From Pseudolysinimonas_A sp947085045 (GTDB lineage Bacteria; Actinomycetota; Actinomycetes; Actinomycetales; Microbacteriaceae), in NCBI GenBank assembly GCA_947085045.1, contig CAMTUU010000008.1:124001-188000 (forward strand): a DNA stretch of 64,000 nt. Reading direction: 5' to 3'. Below are positions 23,599 through 32,523 of the stretch, piece after piece. The notes below the pieces were generated by a model. The model was given only the letters and a program-made list of their open reading frames with translations. It was not told the DNA's origin and ran no database searches. The position numbers were made by a program, and so were the translations under genes. Positions within the stretch are counted from its first letter, which is position 1. Every line of letters begins with the position of its first letter.

Positions 23599-25716
23599 CT
23601 ATTCGCCCTTGGCCTTCTGGACGATCTCGTCGGCCACGTTCCTCGGGACCTCGGAGTAGGAGTCGAACGTCATCGAGTACACAGCGCGGCCGGACGTCTT
23701 CGACCGCAGGTCGCCGACGTAGCCGAACATCTCGGACAGCGGGACCTTCGCCGTGACGACCTTCACGCCGGTGGCATCCTCCATCGACTGGATCTGCCCA
23801 CGACGAGAGTTCAGGTCGCCGATGACGTCGCCCATGTACTCCTCGGGCGTGCGCACCTCGACGGCCATCAGCGGCTCGAGCAGCACGGGGTCCGCCTTGC
23901 GGGCGGCCTCCTTATACGCCATCGAGCCGGCGATCTTGAACGCCATCTCCGAGGAGTCGACGTCGTGCGAGGCGCCGTCGACGAGCGTCGCCTTGACGCC
24001 CACCGTCGGGTAGCCGGCGAGGACGCCGACCTGCATGGCGTCCTGGATGCCGTGGTCGACCGAGCCGATGTACTCGCGCGGGACGCGGCCACCGGTCGTG
24101 GCGTTGACGAACTCGTACGACGTCTCGGGGGTGACCTCGAGCGGCTCGAGCGTGATCTGCACCTTCGCGAACTGGCCGGATCCACCGGTCTGCTTCTTGT
24201 GGGTGTAGTCGTACTTCTCGACCTTGCGGCGCAGCGTCTCGCGGTACGCGACCTGCGGCTTGCCGACGTTGGCCTCGACGTTGAACTCGCGCTTCATGCG
24301 GTCGACCAGGATGTCGAGGTGCAGCTCGCCCATCCCCTTGATGATGGTCTGACCGGTCTCCTGGTTCTGCTCGGTGCGGAACGTCGGGTCTTCCTCGGCG
24401 AGCTTCTGGATGGCGACACCCAGCTTCTCCTGGTCGGCCTTGGTCTTCGGCTCGATGGCGACCTCGATGACCGGCTCCGGGAACGTCATCGACTCGAGGA
24501 TGACCTGCTGGTTCGGGTCGGACAGGGTGTCACCGGTGGTGGTGTCCTTGAGGCCGATGACCGCGTAGATGTGACCGGCGGTGACGCCGTCGACCGGGTT
24601 CTCCTTGTTGGCGTGCATCTGGAAGATCTTCCCGATGCGCTCCTTCTTGCCTTTGGTCGAGTTGATGACCTGCGCGCCGGAGTCGAGCTTGCCCGAGTAG
24701 ACGCGGATGTAGGTCAGACGCCCGAAGAACGGGTGGGTCATGATCTTGAACGCGAGCGCGGAGAACGGCTCGGTCGAATCGGCGTGCCGCTCGATGACCT
24801 TCTCCTCGTCGCGCACGTCGTGGCCTTCGACGGCCGGCATGTCGAGCGGCGACGGGAGGTAGTCCACGACCGCGTCGAGCATCGGCTGCACGCCGCGGTT
24901 CTTGAACGCCGAGCCGCAGAGCACCGGGTAGAGCGTGCTCGAGATCGTGAGCTTGCGGATGGCAGCCTTGATCTCGGCGACGCTGAAGTCGATGTCGCCT
25001 TCGAGATAGCGCTCGAGGAGGGCGTCGTCCGCCTCCGCGACCGTCTCGATGAGGATGGCGCGGTACTCGTTCGCCTTCTCGACGAGGTCGGCCGGGATCT
25101 CCTCGATGGCGTACTTCGCGCCCAGCTCGACGTCACCCTTGGAGTCGCCGCGCCAGGTCAGCGCGCGCATCTCGACCAGGTCGACGACACCCTCGAAGGT
25201 GTTCTCGAACCCGATCGGGAGCTGGATGACGAGCGGCTTCGCGCCGAGTCGCTTGATGATCGTGTCGACGGTGAAGTAGAAGTCGGCGCCGAGCTTGTCC
25301 ATCTTGTTGACGAAGCAGATGCGCGGCACGTCGTACTTGTCGGCCTGACGCCACACCGTCTCGGACTGGGGCTCCACGCCCTCCTTGCCGTCGAACACCG
25401 CGACCGCGCCGTCGAGGACGCGGAGGTTGCGCTCCACCTCGACGGTGAAGTCGACGTGTCCGGGGGTGTCGATGATGTTGAGCTGGATGCCGTTCCAGAA
25501 GCACGTCGTCGCGGCGGACGTGATCGTGATGCCGCGCTCCTGCTCCTGCGCCATCCAGTCCATCGTCGCGGCGCCGTCGTGCACCTCGCCGATCTTGTGC
25601 GTGATGCCCGTGTAGAACAGGATGCGCTCGGTCGTCGTGGTCTTGCCGGCGTCGATGTGCGCCATGATGCCGAAGTTGCGGACCTTCGTGAGGTCGGTGA
25701 GCACGTCCTGTGCCAC
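23599..25716 (-). CDS. fusA: Elongation factor G
   Basis: 705 residues, the usual length. EF-G is the GTPase that moves tRNAs and mRNA after peptide-bond formation and helps recycle ribosomes. G1 AHIDAGKT is at 19-26; DTPGH and NKMD follow; the C-terminal domain IV contains the tip region GGSGQFAKV and the end is EIVQKAKGE. Third gene of the str operon. A perfect 11-bp intercistronic hairpin lies between rpsG and fusA and could set the protein ratio. No resistance-type change is evident by eye. Confidence 0.99.
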   Translation of the reverse strand: MAQDVLTDLTKVRNFGIMAHIDAGKTTTTERILFYTGITHKIGEVHDGAATMDWMAQEQERGITITSAATTCFWNGIQLNIIDTPGHVDFTVEVERNLRVLDGAVAVFDGKEGVEPQSETVWRQADKYDVPRICFVNKMDKLGADFYFTVDTIIKRLGAKPLVIQLPIGFENTFEGVVDLVEMRALTWRGDSKGDVELGAKYAIEEIPADLVEKANEYRAILIETVAEADDALLERYLEGDIDFSVAEIKAAIRKLTISSTLYPVLCGSAFKNRGVQPMLDAVVDYLPSPLDMPAVEGHDVRDEEKVIERHADSTEPFSALAFKIMTHPFFGRLTYIRVYSGKLDSGAQVINSTKGKKERIGKIFQMHANKENPVDGVTAGHIYAVIGLKDTTTGDTLSDPNQQVILESMTFPEPVIEVAIEPKTKADQEKLGVAIQKLAEEDPTFRTEQNQETGQTIIKGMGELHLDILVDRMKREFNVEANVGKPQVAYRETLRRKVEKYDYTHKKQTGGSGQFAKVQITLEPLEVTPETSYEFVNATTGGRVPREYIGSVDHGIQDAMQVGVLAGYPTVGVKATLVDGASHDVDSSEMAFKIAGSMAYKEAARKADPVLLEPLMAVEVRTPEEYMGDVIGDLNSRRGQIQSMEDATGVKVVTAKVPLSEMFGYVGDLRSKTSGRAVYSMTFDSYSEVPRNVADEIVQKAKGE

Positions 25717-25748
25717 GGGGGTTTCCTAACTCTTGGAATGGAAGCTGG

Positions 25749-25782
25749 ACGACGGCCGGACCGGTGTCGGCCCGGCCGTCGT
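25749..25782 (-). terminator. Intercistronic hairpin between rpsG and fusA
   Basis: ACGACGGCCGG and CCGGCCGTCGT pair perfectly (11 bp) around a 12-nt loop. In the str operon this could act as partial terminator, attenuator or mRNA-processing/stability element; the sequence alone does not decide. Confidence 0.6.
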
Positions 25783-25793
25783 GAAACTGCTGG

Positions 25794-26264
25794 TTACCAG
25801 CGGTAGTGCGCGAAGGCCTTGTTGGCCTCCGCCATCTTGTGCGTGTCCTCGCGACGCTTGACCGCGGCGCCGAGGCCGTTGCTCGCGTCGAGGATCTCGT
25901 TCTGCGGGCGGTCGGTCATGGTCTTCTCGCGACGGGCCTTGGCGTACGAGGTGAGCCAGCGCAGCGCGAGAGTGTTCGCGCGGTGCGGCTTGACCTCGAC
26001 CGGCACCTGGTAGGTCGAGCCGCCGACGCGGCGGCTCTTGACCTCGAGGGTCGGGCGCACGTTGTCGAGCGCCTTCTTGAGGATGACGACCGCATCCTGA
26101 CCGGACTTGGTGCCGACGCCTTCGAGCGCGCCGTAGACGATGCGCTGGGCGAGGTCCTTCTTGCCGTCGAGGAGGATCTTGTTGACGAGCTGGCTGACGA
26201 TCTGCGCGCCGTAGATCGGGTCGTTGACGACCGGACGCTTCGGGGCGGGTCCCTTACGAGGCAT
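25794..26264 (-). CDS. rpsG: Small ribosomal subunit protein S7 (uS7)
   Basis: 156 residues starting MPRKGPAPKRPVVNDPIYGA, the typical actinobacterial uS7. It nucleates the 30S head and contacts tRNA at the E site. Conserved segments RRVGGSTYQVPVEV and the C-terminal KMAEANKAFAHYRW are present. Its ATG overlaps the rpsL stop codon by one base (TAATG), showing translational coupling in the str operon. Confidence 0.99.
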   Translation of the reverse strand: MPRKGPAPKRPVVNDPIYGAQIVSQLVNKILLDGKKDLAQRIVYGALEGVGTKSGQDAVVILKKALDNVRPTLEVKSRRVGGSTYQVPVEVKPHRANTLALRWLTSYAKARREKTMTDRPQNEILDASNGLGAAVKRREDTHKMAEANKAFAHYRW

Positions 26265-26635
26265 TACTTGGCCGCCTTCGCACCGTAACGGCTACGCGCC
26301 TGCTTGCGGTTCTTGACCGCCTGGGTGTCGAGCGCGCCGCGCACGATCTTGTAGCGGACGCCGGGCAGGTCTTTCACACGACCGCCGCGGACGAGCACCA
26401 TCGAGTGCTCCTGGAGGTTGTGACCCTCGCCGGGGATATAAGCGGTGACCTCGGTGCCGTTGGAGAGCTTGACGCGCGCGACCTTGCGGAGGGCGGAGTT
26501 CGGCTTCTTCGGGGTGGTCGTGTAGACGCGCGTGCAGACGCCGCGCTGCTGCGGGTTGGCCTTGAGGGCCGGCGCCTTGGTCTTGACGACCTTCGGCGTG
26601 CGGCCCTTGCGGACCAGCTGCTGGATAGTAGGCAA
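26264..26635 (-). CDS. rpsL: Small ribosomal subunit protein S12 (uS12)
   Basis: 123 residues. uS12 is a decoding-centre protein and the classical streptomycin-resistance locus. The conserved segments TTTPKKPNSALRKVARV and PGVRYKIVRGALD look wild type at the two lysines linked to resistance. The start is a TTG, not ATG: it aligns with the universal PTIQQLVRKGR start and has TAAGGAG 9 nt upstream; a longer ATG frame is not needed. First gene of the str operon. Confidence 0.97.
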   Translation of the reverse strand: MPTIQQLVRKGRTPKVVKTKAPALKANPQQRGVCTRVYTTTPKKPNSALRKVARVKLSNGTEVTAYIPGEGHNLQEHSMVLVRGGRVKDLPGVRYKIVRGALDTQAVKNRKQARSRYGAKAAK

Positions 26636-26701
26636 AGCGGATTGCTCCTTATTTACTGCACGGTGACAGTGATGGATGTTGTCGTTCCATCGGGATCCGT
26701 C

Positions 26702-26723
26702 CCCGTCGATGAACATCGACGGG
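26702..26723. promoter_or_regulatory. Inverted repeat in the rpsL leader
   Basis: CCCGTCGATG and CATCGACGGG separated by AA, 67 nt before the rpsL start. The loop is too short for a full hairpin, so it could be an operator-like dyad or an 8-bp hairpin in the leader RNA. No clear promoter hexamers were found in the 160 bp upstream of rpsL. Confidence 0.35.
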
Positions 26724-26801
26724 ACTTCGAGCGGATATGCCGTGGGTCTTCCCGCGCACGAACGACCGGAGCCGATTCAGCGGGGGGAGACGTGCGCGAA
26801 A

Positions 26802-26839
26802 GCACACACCCGGTCGAGTGTAGTCGACCGGGTGTGTGC
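26802..26839 (-). terminator. Terminator at the end of the pilus operon
   Basis: A perfect 16-bp stem (GCACACACCCGGTCGA and its complement) with a 6-nt loop, 18 nt past the pilO stop codon and followed by TTTCG. It separates the pilus genes from the str operon. Confidence 0.85.
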
Positions 26840-26857
26840 GTGCAATGTGACGCGGGA

Positions 26858-27676
26858 TTACGGGGTGGGTGTGCCCGTCGGGGTAGGGGTGGGCGTCGCG
26901 CTCGCGTCCGGGGCGGGCGTCTCCGTGTCGGTCGGTGCCGGCGTCGCCGCGGGCACCTTCCCCCACGGCTTGAAGGCCGGCGGCGTGAACTTGCTCAGCG
27001 CCTCGTCCAGCTCGCCGACGGCGGCACCGGGGGTCTCGTCCGGGTCGGAGATCACGAACATGTAGGCCGTGATGACCGCCGACGTGCTCGACTTCGGCCG
27101 CGAGACCGAGGTGACGAGGAAGAGCCGCGGCCCCGTCTGCATCGCTCCGGCGAACGCCAGCACGTACTCGTCTGGTGTGTCCGCCTGGAACGTGATGGTG
27201 ACCGGCATCGTGTACAGATCCGCCACCCCGGGCACCGTCGCGGGAGCCGTTCCGGTGGCGTCCGGCGTCTCCGCGCCTTCGGCCGGCGCGGCGGTCTCCG
27301 CCGGAGCTGGAGCAGCACCCTCCTCGATCGGGGCACCGTAGACCTCGGCCTCGTCGGTGACGATGCTCTCGACCAGAGCCCCGGTCTCGGCCTGGAGGCG
27401 GGAGAAGTAGGAGTAGACGACATCCGAGTCGACCTCGCCCGGCACGCTCAGGCGTAGCGCGCCCACCTGCGCCTCGAGCTCGTCGAGTCGGTCGAAGTCC
27501 GCCTTCATCAGCGCGAGCTGCGCGATCTGGGCCTGATTGTTCTGATCGACGGTGGCGCGCTGATCGTCGGCGAGCTTCGCCTGCGCGAGCAGCGGCGAGA
27601 CGCCGAGCAGATAGCCGAGGGCGAGCACGGCCACCACGAGGATTCCGGCGCCGAGCGCCCAGATGCGGTTCGACAT
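26858..27676 (-). CDS. pilO: Type IV pilus inner-membrane protein PilO-like
   Basis: 272 residues. A single N-terminal membrane helix (NRIWALGAGILVVAVLALGY) is followed by a coiled-coil stretch (about 35-85), a ferredoxin-like alpha/beta part (YTMPVTITFQADTPDEY), and a Pro/Thr/Ala-rich tail that may reach into the wall. PilN and PilO form the alignment complex linking PilM to the pilus machine. The start overlaps the pilN stop (ATGATG), so 27676 or 27679 are both possible. No PilP or secretin gene follows, as expected for a cell without an outer membrane. Confidence 0.8.
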   Translation of the reverse strand: MSNRIWALGAGILVVAVLALGYLLGVSPLLAQAKLADDQRATVDQNNQAQIAQLALMKADFDRLDELEAQVGALRLSVPGEVDSDVVYSYFSRLQAETGALVESIVTDEAEVYGAPIEEGAAPAPAETAAPAEGAETPDATGTAPATVPGVADLYTMPVTITFQADTPDEYVLAFAGAMQTGPRLFLVTSVSRPKSSTSAVITAYMFVISDPDETPGAAVGELDEALSKFTPPAFKPWGKVPAATPAPTDTETPAPDASATPTPTPTGTPTP

Positions 27677-28383
27677 CATCCCTCTGTTCCTTCCTCGGTC
27701 GTGGCCGGCGTCTCGGCGGTCGCCGGAGTCTCCGCCGCGGGGGCGAAGCGGCCGCTGACCGACTCGGCGTCGAGGGTCACCGAGACGGTCGTCGTGTACA
27801 GCCCGGACTCGAAGACCGTCGAATCGACCTTGACGTCGGCGAATCCGTACATCTGGGTGATGCCCGCCACGAACGAGGAGATCGTTCCGTAGTCCGCCGA
27901 GTCGAACTCGAGCGTCAGGACGGCGAGGCGTGGAGTGCGCAACGGACCCTCGGGCACGAATGCGGTCTCCCACGGCGCCGGGGCCTCGAGAACGAGACCG
28001 GTGATGAGGGCCTCGGACGGGACATACGCCGACAGCTCCAGCATGAGCGGCAGCCACTGGACCTCGGTCGAGGTCACGAGCTGCTCGGCCTGCGCGGTGA
28101 GCGAGACGATCTCGGCGAGACGGGTCGCGTCGGCGTACTGGCCCTGCTGGGCGACGAGTTCCGCCGTCTGCGCATTCGCCTGTTCAAGCGCCGTCTGCGC
28201 GGTCGCCTGTGTCAGATAGGCCCACGCGACGGCGCCGCCCGCGACGACGATCGAGAGCCCGACGAACAAGCCCATCATTCGGCGCGCGCTGCGCGCCTTC
28301 TCGCGGTCGCGGACGCTCGCCGGGAGCAGCTGCGCGCGCGGCTCGCCCGCAAGGACGAGACCAGGAAGTGCGACGGCGCTCAT
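27676..28383 (-). CDS. pilN: Type IV pilus inner-membrane protein PilN-like
   Basis: 235 residues. A short cytoplasmic N-terminus (MSAVALPGLVLAGEPRAQLL; compare the PilM-binding INLLP motif of known PilN, here QLLPASVRDREK) is followed by one membrane helix (about 42-64), a coiled coil rich in Gln/Ala (TALEQANAQTAELVAQQGQ) and an alpha/beta periplasm-side domain. The C-terminus is Pro/Thr/Glu-rich. Its ATG overlaps the pilM stop as ATGA. The context between pilM and pilO makes the call firm. Confidence 0.83.
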   Translation of the reverse strand: MSAVALPGLVLAGEPRAQLLPASVRDREKARSARRMMGLFVGLSIVVAGGAVAWAYLTQATAQTALEQANAQTAELVAQQGQYADATRLAEIVSLTAQAEQLVTSTEVQWLPLMLELSAYVPSEALITGLVLEAPAPWETAFVPEGPLRTPRLAVLTLEFDSADYGTISSFVAGITQMYGFADVKVDSTVFESGLYTTTVSVTLDAESVSGRFAPAAETPATAETPATTEEGTEG

Positions 28384-29426
28384 GCGTGGCCCCCGAGAGC
28401 GAGGCCGAACGCGGTCGTGTAGGCGTCCTGACCCGAGGTCGGTCCGTCCTTCATCTTCTTCGCGAACGGGATCGACGAGACCGACTCCGCGGTGACGACC
28501 GGCAGGCCGGTGATCTCCTGGAGCGCCGCGGGCAGCCCGAGGAGCGCCGCACCGCCGCCACCGAGCACGATTCGTTGCGCAGGCTCGGACGGGTGGCCCG
28601 AGGAGTAGTAGGAGATCGTGCTGCGAATGCCCGAGAGCAGCTCGCCGACGGCCTCGTAGATGATCTCGAGCACCGGGCGGTCCTCGGGACGTGTGAGCGG
28701 GCCGCCCATGCCGACGGCGCGCTTGGCAGCCTCGGCCTGCTCCGGCGACCATTGGAGCCGCGTCGCGATCGCGCGGGTGATGTCGTCGGCGCCGTTGCTG
28801 AGGATGCGCACGAACTGCGGCACCCCCCCGTCGGTGACGACGACGTTGGTCGAGTTCGCGCCGATCGAGACGAGCACGTCACGGCCCCGTGAGGTGGCGA
28901 TCGGGGCGAGCGCGCGGGTCATGGCGAACGGGATGAGGTCGACCTGCACGGGACGCAGCCCGGCACCGAGCACGGCAGCGACGTTGGCGTTCACCGCGTC
29001 GGTGATCGCCGCGACGAGCAGGCCCGAGATCTGCGGGCCGGTCTCTCCCGGCTCCTCCTGGATCGGGTAGAAGTCGAGGAGCGCATCTCCGACGGGGACG
29101 GGCAGAAGATCCTGCACGAGGAACGGGAGCGACTCGCGGATCTGTGCGAGGGGGGCGCGCGGCACGGTCAGGTCGCGCGCGAAGACGCGCGGGCCGCCCA
29201 TCCCGAGCACGACGTTCTTGGACTTGAAGCCCGCCGTCGACCACAGTCGGCGCAGTGCCGACGACACCGTGGCGACCTCGACGACCTCGCCCCGGCGAAC
29301 GGCGGACTCCGGCAACGGCACCTCGCCGCGACGGATCACGAACGGCTTGGCCGTGTCGTATCCCTGTACCTCGACCGCTCGGGCCGAGCCGGAGCCGATA
29401 TCGACCCCGACGATTGTTCCCCCCAT
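28380..29426 (-). CDS. pilM: Type IV pilus assembly ATPase-fold protein PilM
   Basis: 348 residues with an actin/FtsA-like fold. The phosphate-1 loop TIVGVDIGSGSARAVEV opens the protein, a second loop is near VSIGANSTNVVV, and VLGGGGAALLGL is the adenosine-binding glycine-rich part. PilM is the cytoplasmic ring protein that binds the PilN tail. It follows pilD by 39 nt and overlaps pilN. No sign of truncation. Confidence 0.92.
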   Translation of the reverse strand: MGGTIVGVDIGSGSARAVEVQGYDTAKPFVIRRGEVPLPESAVRRGEVVEVATVSSALRRLWSTAGFKSKNVVLGMGGPRVFARDLTVPRAPLAQIRESLPFLVQDLLPVPVGDALLDFYPIQEEPGETGPQISGLLVAAITDAVNANVAAVLGAGLRPVQVDLIPFAMTRALAPIATSRGRDVLVSIGANSTNVVVTDGGVPQFVRILSNGADDITRAIATRLQWSPEQAEAAKRAVGMGGPLTRPEDRPVLEIIYEAVGELLSGIRSTISYYSSGHPSEPAQRIVLGGGGAALLGLPAALQEITGLPVVTAESVSSIPFAKKMKDGPTSGQDAYTTAFGLALGGHA

Positions 29427-29465
29427 GGACGTTTTTCCGTTCTCTCTCTGTCTTCGACGTGACGT

Positions 29466-30284
29466 TTAGCGCAGCCCGTAGAGCTGCAGGTACGCGGTGG
29501 CGAGCGGCTCGCCGACGAGGATGCCGATCCAGGCGCCCGCGAGCATCCACGGACCGAACGGGATGCGCGCCTTGCGCCCGCGTCCGGCCAGCAGCATCGC
29601 GGCGCCGAAGAGCCCCCCGAGCAGGAAGCCGGCGATCGAGCCGACGACGAGCTGATCCGCGCCGAGCCAGCCGAGCCAGAGACCGAGTGCACCCGCGAGT
29701 TTGACGTCGCCGAAACCCATCGCTCCCGGCCGGACGAGGGCCAGCACGAGGTACAGCCCACCGAGGGCCAGCATCCCGATCGCCGCTGAAACGAGCGGGG
29801 TGAGGGACCCGGTCAGCAGGGCGATCGCGACGGCCGCCACCGCTCCGACGACGTAGGACGGCAGCACGAGCACGTTCGGGAGGCGGTGCACGTCGAGGTC
29901 GATGAGCGCGAGCGCGAGGCTGATCGCCGCGAGGTAGAGGAAGGCGACGAGCTGGAAGATCCCGGCGACGACGTCCGGCACCCCGGCCGCGACGACGATC
30001 GCGGGCATGAAAGCGAGGGCGACGACGATGAAGAACACGGCACCGCCGAGCTCCACGAGCGGGTACCGCGGCGAGATCGGGGCCGAGCAGTCCCGGCACT
30101 TCCCGCGCAGAGCGAGCCAGGAGACGACCGGGATGTTGTCGTACCCGCGGACCACGTGACCGCAGGAGCCGCACGCGCTCGGCGGGGACACCACCGAGCG
30201 ACCGCGCGGCACGCGGTACACGACGACGTTCAGGAAGGACCCGATGAGGGTTCCGAACGCTCCGAGGGCGACGATGGCGACCAT
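29466..30284 (-). CDS. pilD: Prepilin peptidase / N-methyltransferase
   Basis: 272 residues, polytopic. It cleaves the short leader of prepilins after glycine and methylates the new N-terminus. The four zinc-binding cysteines of the cytoplasmic loop are present (Cys38, Cys41, Cys63, Cys66 in CGSCG and CRDCS), as are the two membrane-embedded aspartates: Asp129/131 in LIDLDVHRLPN and Asp193 in MGFGDVKL, which matches the GxGD protease motif. It is the only such gene here and should process all the pilins in this locus. The ATG at 30284 follows the pilX-like stop by 2 nt. Confidence 0.94.
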   Translation of the reverse strand: MVAIVALGAFGTLIGSFLNVVVYRVPRGRSVVSPPSACGSCGHVVRGYDNIPVVSWLALRGKCRDCSAPISPRYPLVELGGAVFFIVVALAFMPAIVVAAGVPDVVAGIFQLVAFLYLAAISLALALIDLDVHRLPNVLVLPSYVVGAVAAVAIALLTGSLTPLVSAAIGMLALGGLYLVLALVRPGAMGFGDVKLAGALGLWLGWLGADQLVVGSIAGFLLGGLFGAAMLLAGRGRKARIPFGPWMLAGAWIGILVGEPLATAYLQLYGLR

Positions 30285-30286
30285 GG

Positions 30287-31921
30287 TCAGTTGCCCACCT
30301 GCACGTTCCGCGAGGAGACGATCGTGCGGTTGGACTCGGTGCCGGCCGGGACCGAGACGGTGCCCGTGTCGAGGTCGACGCCGGGCAGGCCGACGGCGAC
30401 GTAGCCGATCCGCGAACCGCCGTCGATCGTCGCGAGGCCCGAGTACACCTGACCGCGGACGTTGGTGCTCGAGCCGATGTTGATGCGGCACGGGGTGTAC
30501 ATCATCACCGAGATGTTCGAGTTGAACGAGAAGCCGCCCGAGACCGACAGCGACTGGCCGGCGCCGCACGTCGGCTGCGAGTTCGCGACCGTGTCGGGGT
30601 TGATCAGCCAGAGGCGCTTCGAGGTGCTCACCGAGATGCCGCCGCCACCGGAGAAGTCGAACTTGTTCGCGAAGATCGCGAGGTCGCCACCGAGGTCGAG
30701 GATGTCGGCGCCGTTGATCGTGACCGAGCTGCAGCTGCGCGCATCCAGCAGGATCGGCGTCGTGCCGTAGAGCAGCAGCCTCGCCTTGATCAGCAGGTAG
30801 GAGCACTCCAGCGGCGAGAGCACGACCTCGGTGAAGCCCTGCCACTTCGACTTGTCGTAGTTGTAGTCGACCCAGTTCGGGACGATCGGACGCGTGGGCG
30901 TCGCGAACGGGCTCGCGGCCGGCGTGTTCGGGCTGGTCTGCGACGTGGAGCCCTGCACGAAGCTGTTCGACGGGGTGTTCAGGGTCTTCGTGGTCAGGTT
31001 GCCCCCGATCCGCGTCGTCCAGTTGAGCGTCGAGTTGCCGTAGATCCAGGCGCTGCCGTTGATGTTGCCCTGGATGGTCAGACTCGCCGCCGTCGCGTTG
31101 CCGCCGACCGTCGGGTTGCCGCTCATCGTGAGATCGGCCGTCGACCAGACGCTGCCGTTGACCGTCGAGTTGACGGTCACGCCGTTGCCGATCACGTTGC
31201 CGCCGACCACGGTGCCGCCGTCGACCTTGACCCGGCCGCTGGCCCAGGCCGAGCCCGCGATCTTGCAGCCGCCGTTGATGTCGAGGTTGCCCGATTCAAC
31301 GACGACGTTGACCGCGCCCTCGGCGCCGCCGTCGCAGACGAGGTTGCCGGTCTTGGTCATCACCGACGGGCTCGAGCCGTTGACGCTCGTGAGCTTGCCG
31401 CCGCCGCCGAAGTTCTGCGCGTCGTAGGAGTAGATGGCCGGGCCGCTCGCGGTGATCGATGACGAGCCGACGACCGTCGAGAGGATGACCTCGATGTTGG
31501 TGGAGTTCTCCGCCGTCGCGCCGTTGACGCCCGTCGACGCGGCGTAGCCGGTCGAGAGGATGCGGGCCTGCGTCGAGAGGATCGGGCAGCCCTGCACCCA
31601 GCCGCTGCCGAGCGGGACCCAGACGGTCGCGACGTAGCGCGGCGTCGTGCCGGCGGGGCTGACGTAGCGGTTCAGGCTCGGGATGCAGGTGCCGTTGACG
31701 AGACCGGCGCGCGCGTCGGCGATGCCGGCCTCGGCGGCGGCCTGCGACTGCACGTCGGCGCGCACCGCGCTCGTGAAGCCCGCCGAGCTGATGACGGACG
31801 TCGAGACGAGGGCGGTGAGCAGCAGCGACGTGGCCATGAGGCCGACGACGGCGGCGAGCGCCGCACCCTCGTCCTCACGACGGGCACGGCGGATCACTCG
31901 GATCAGGCGGGTCAATAGCAC
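30287..31921 (-). CDS. PilX-like minor pilin with beta-solenoid region
   Basis: 544 residues (542 if the TTG at 31915 is used, which overlaps the preceding gene by TTGA). A basic cytoplasmic start and one membrane helix (ALAAVVGLMATSLLLTALV) with a PilX-like N-domain (AAAEAGIADARAGL) come first. Residues about 195-340 are then a run of short repeating units such as GGTVVGGNVIGNGVTVNS and GGNATAASLTIQGNINGS, the pattern of a left- or right-handed beta-solenoid, as in bactofilins. A DUF7305-like C-terminal part follows. It lacks a normal GFTLIE prepilin site. Probably the pilus tip or an adhesive minor component; function inferred. Confidence 0.75.
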   Translation of the reverse strand: MLLTRLIRVIRRARREDEGAALAAVVGLMATSLLLTALVSTSVISSAGFTSAVRADVQSQAAAEAGIADARAGLVNGTCIPSLNRYVSPAGTTPRYVATVWVPLGSGWVQGCPILSTQARILSTGYAASTGVNGATAENSTNIEVILSTVVGSSSITASGPAIYSYDAQNFGGGGKLTSVNGSSPSVMTKTGNLVCDGGAEGAVNVVVESGNLDINGGCKIAGSAWASGRVKVDGGTVVGGNVIGNGVTVNSTVNGSVWSTADLTMSGNPTVGGNATAASLTIQGNINGSAWIYGNSTLNWTTRIGGNLTTKTLNTPSNSFVQGSTSQTSPNTPAASPFATPTRPIVPNWVDYNYDKSKWQGFTEVVLSPLECSYLLIKARLLLYGTTPILLDARSCSSVTINGADILDLGGDLAIFANKFDFSGGGGISVSTSKRLWLINPDTVANSQPTCGAGQSLSVSGGFSFNSNISVMMYTPCRINIGSSTNVRGQVYSGLATIDGGSRIGYVAVGLPGVDLDTGTVSVPAGTESNRTIVSSRNVQVGN

Positions 31922-32523
31922 TTGTCAGCCTCCGCAAGGGTGGACACCGCGACACCGATGGGCCGCGAGGTGGTGAACTGGATGGCGACCTTCTTGCCCG
32001 CGCCGGTGACGTCGTAGGCGACGTTCAGCGAGGTGCCGTCGACATCCGTGAAGATCGTCGAGCCGGTGCGCGGCGTGACGGCCGTGCTCAGCAGGGTCCA
32101 GGTCGCGAGCGTCGACGCCGACGGCGCGGTGATCTTGGTGCCGACGACGCCGCGGGTCGTGCGGATCGTGCCGGCGGACGACGAGTAGTAGTAGGCGACG
32201 CAGCTCCAGGTGAGCGTCGAGCCGCTGCCCGCGACCCGCGCGACCAGCAGCTGGTCGGTGCCCGAGGCGCTGAGGGCGTAGGCCGAGGCGTTGCGCACGG
32301 TCGCGTCGATCGTGGCGGCGCTCGACTGCGCCGAGGTGGTGGAGCTCGTGGTGCCCGAGACGCGCTGCTGCACGTTGAGCGACGTCATGAAGATCGAGCC
32401 GACGACGGTGATCACGACGCTCAGCAGCAGGACCGTCACGAGAAGCTCGACGAGGGTCAGGCCGGACTCGTCGTCACGCGTGCGGCGGGCGGCGCGACGG
32501 GCGGCCCGGAGGAGCGCGGTCAT
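31912..32523 (-). CDS. Minor pilin, PilW-like
   Basis: 203 residues. The prepilin cleavage site is DDESG|LTLVELLVTVLLL, with Glu at +5 after the cleavage glycine, preceded by a basic leader (RRAARRTRDD). The remaining alpha-C helix carries many Ser/Thr, and the globular part holds one Cys near CVAYYYSS and one at the end (DKCY), possibly a disulphide. It overlaps the pilV-like gene by ATGA and is itself overlapped by the pilX-like gene, so the three minor pilins are translated together. They probably prime pilus assembly. Confidence 0.85.
   Translation of the reverse strand: MTALLRAARRAARRTRDDESGLTLVELLVTVLLLSVVITVVGSIFMTSLNVQQRVSGTTSSTTSAQSSAATIDATVRNASAYALSASGTDQLLVARVAGSGSTLTWSCVAYYYSSSAGTIRTTRGVVGTKITAPSASTLATWTLLSTAVTPRTGSTIFTDVDGTSLNVAYDVTGAGKKVAIQFTTSRPIGVAVSTLAEADKCY

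Noticed and set aside
26639..26716. N-terminal extension of S12
   Set aside because: The frame can be extended to an ATG at 26716, but the universal S12 start (PTIQQLVRKG) and a ribosome-binding site point to the TTG at 26635.
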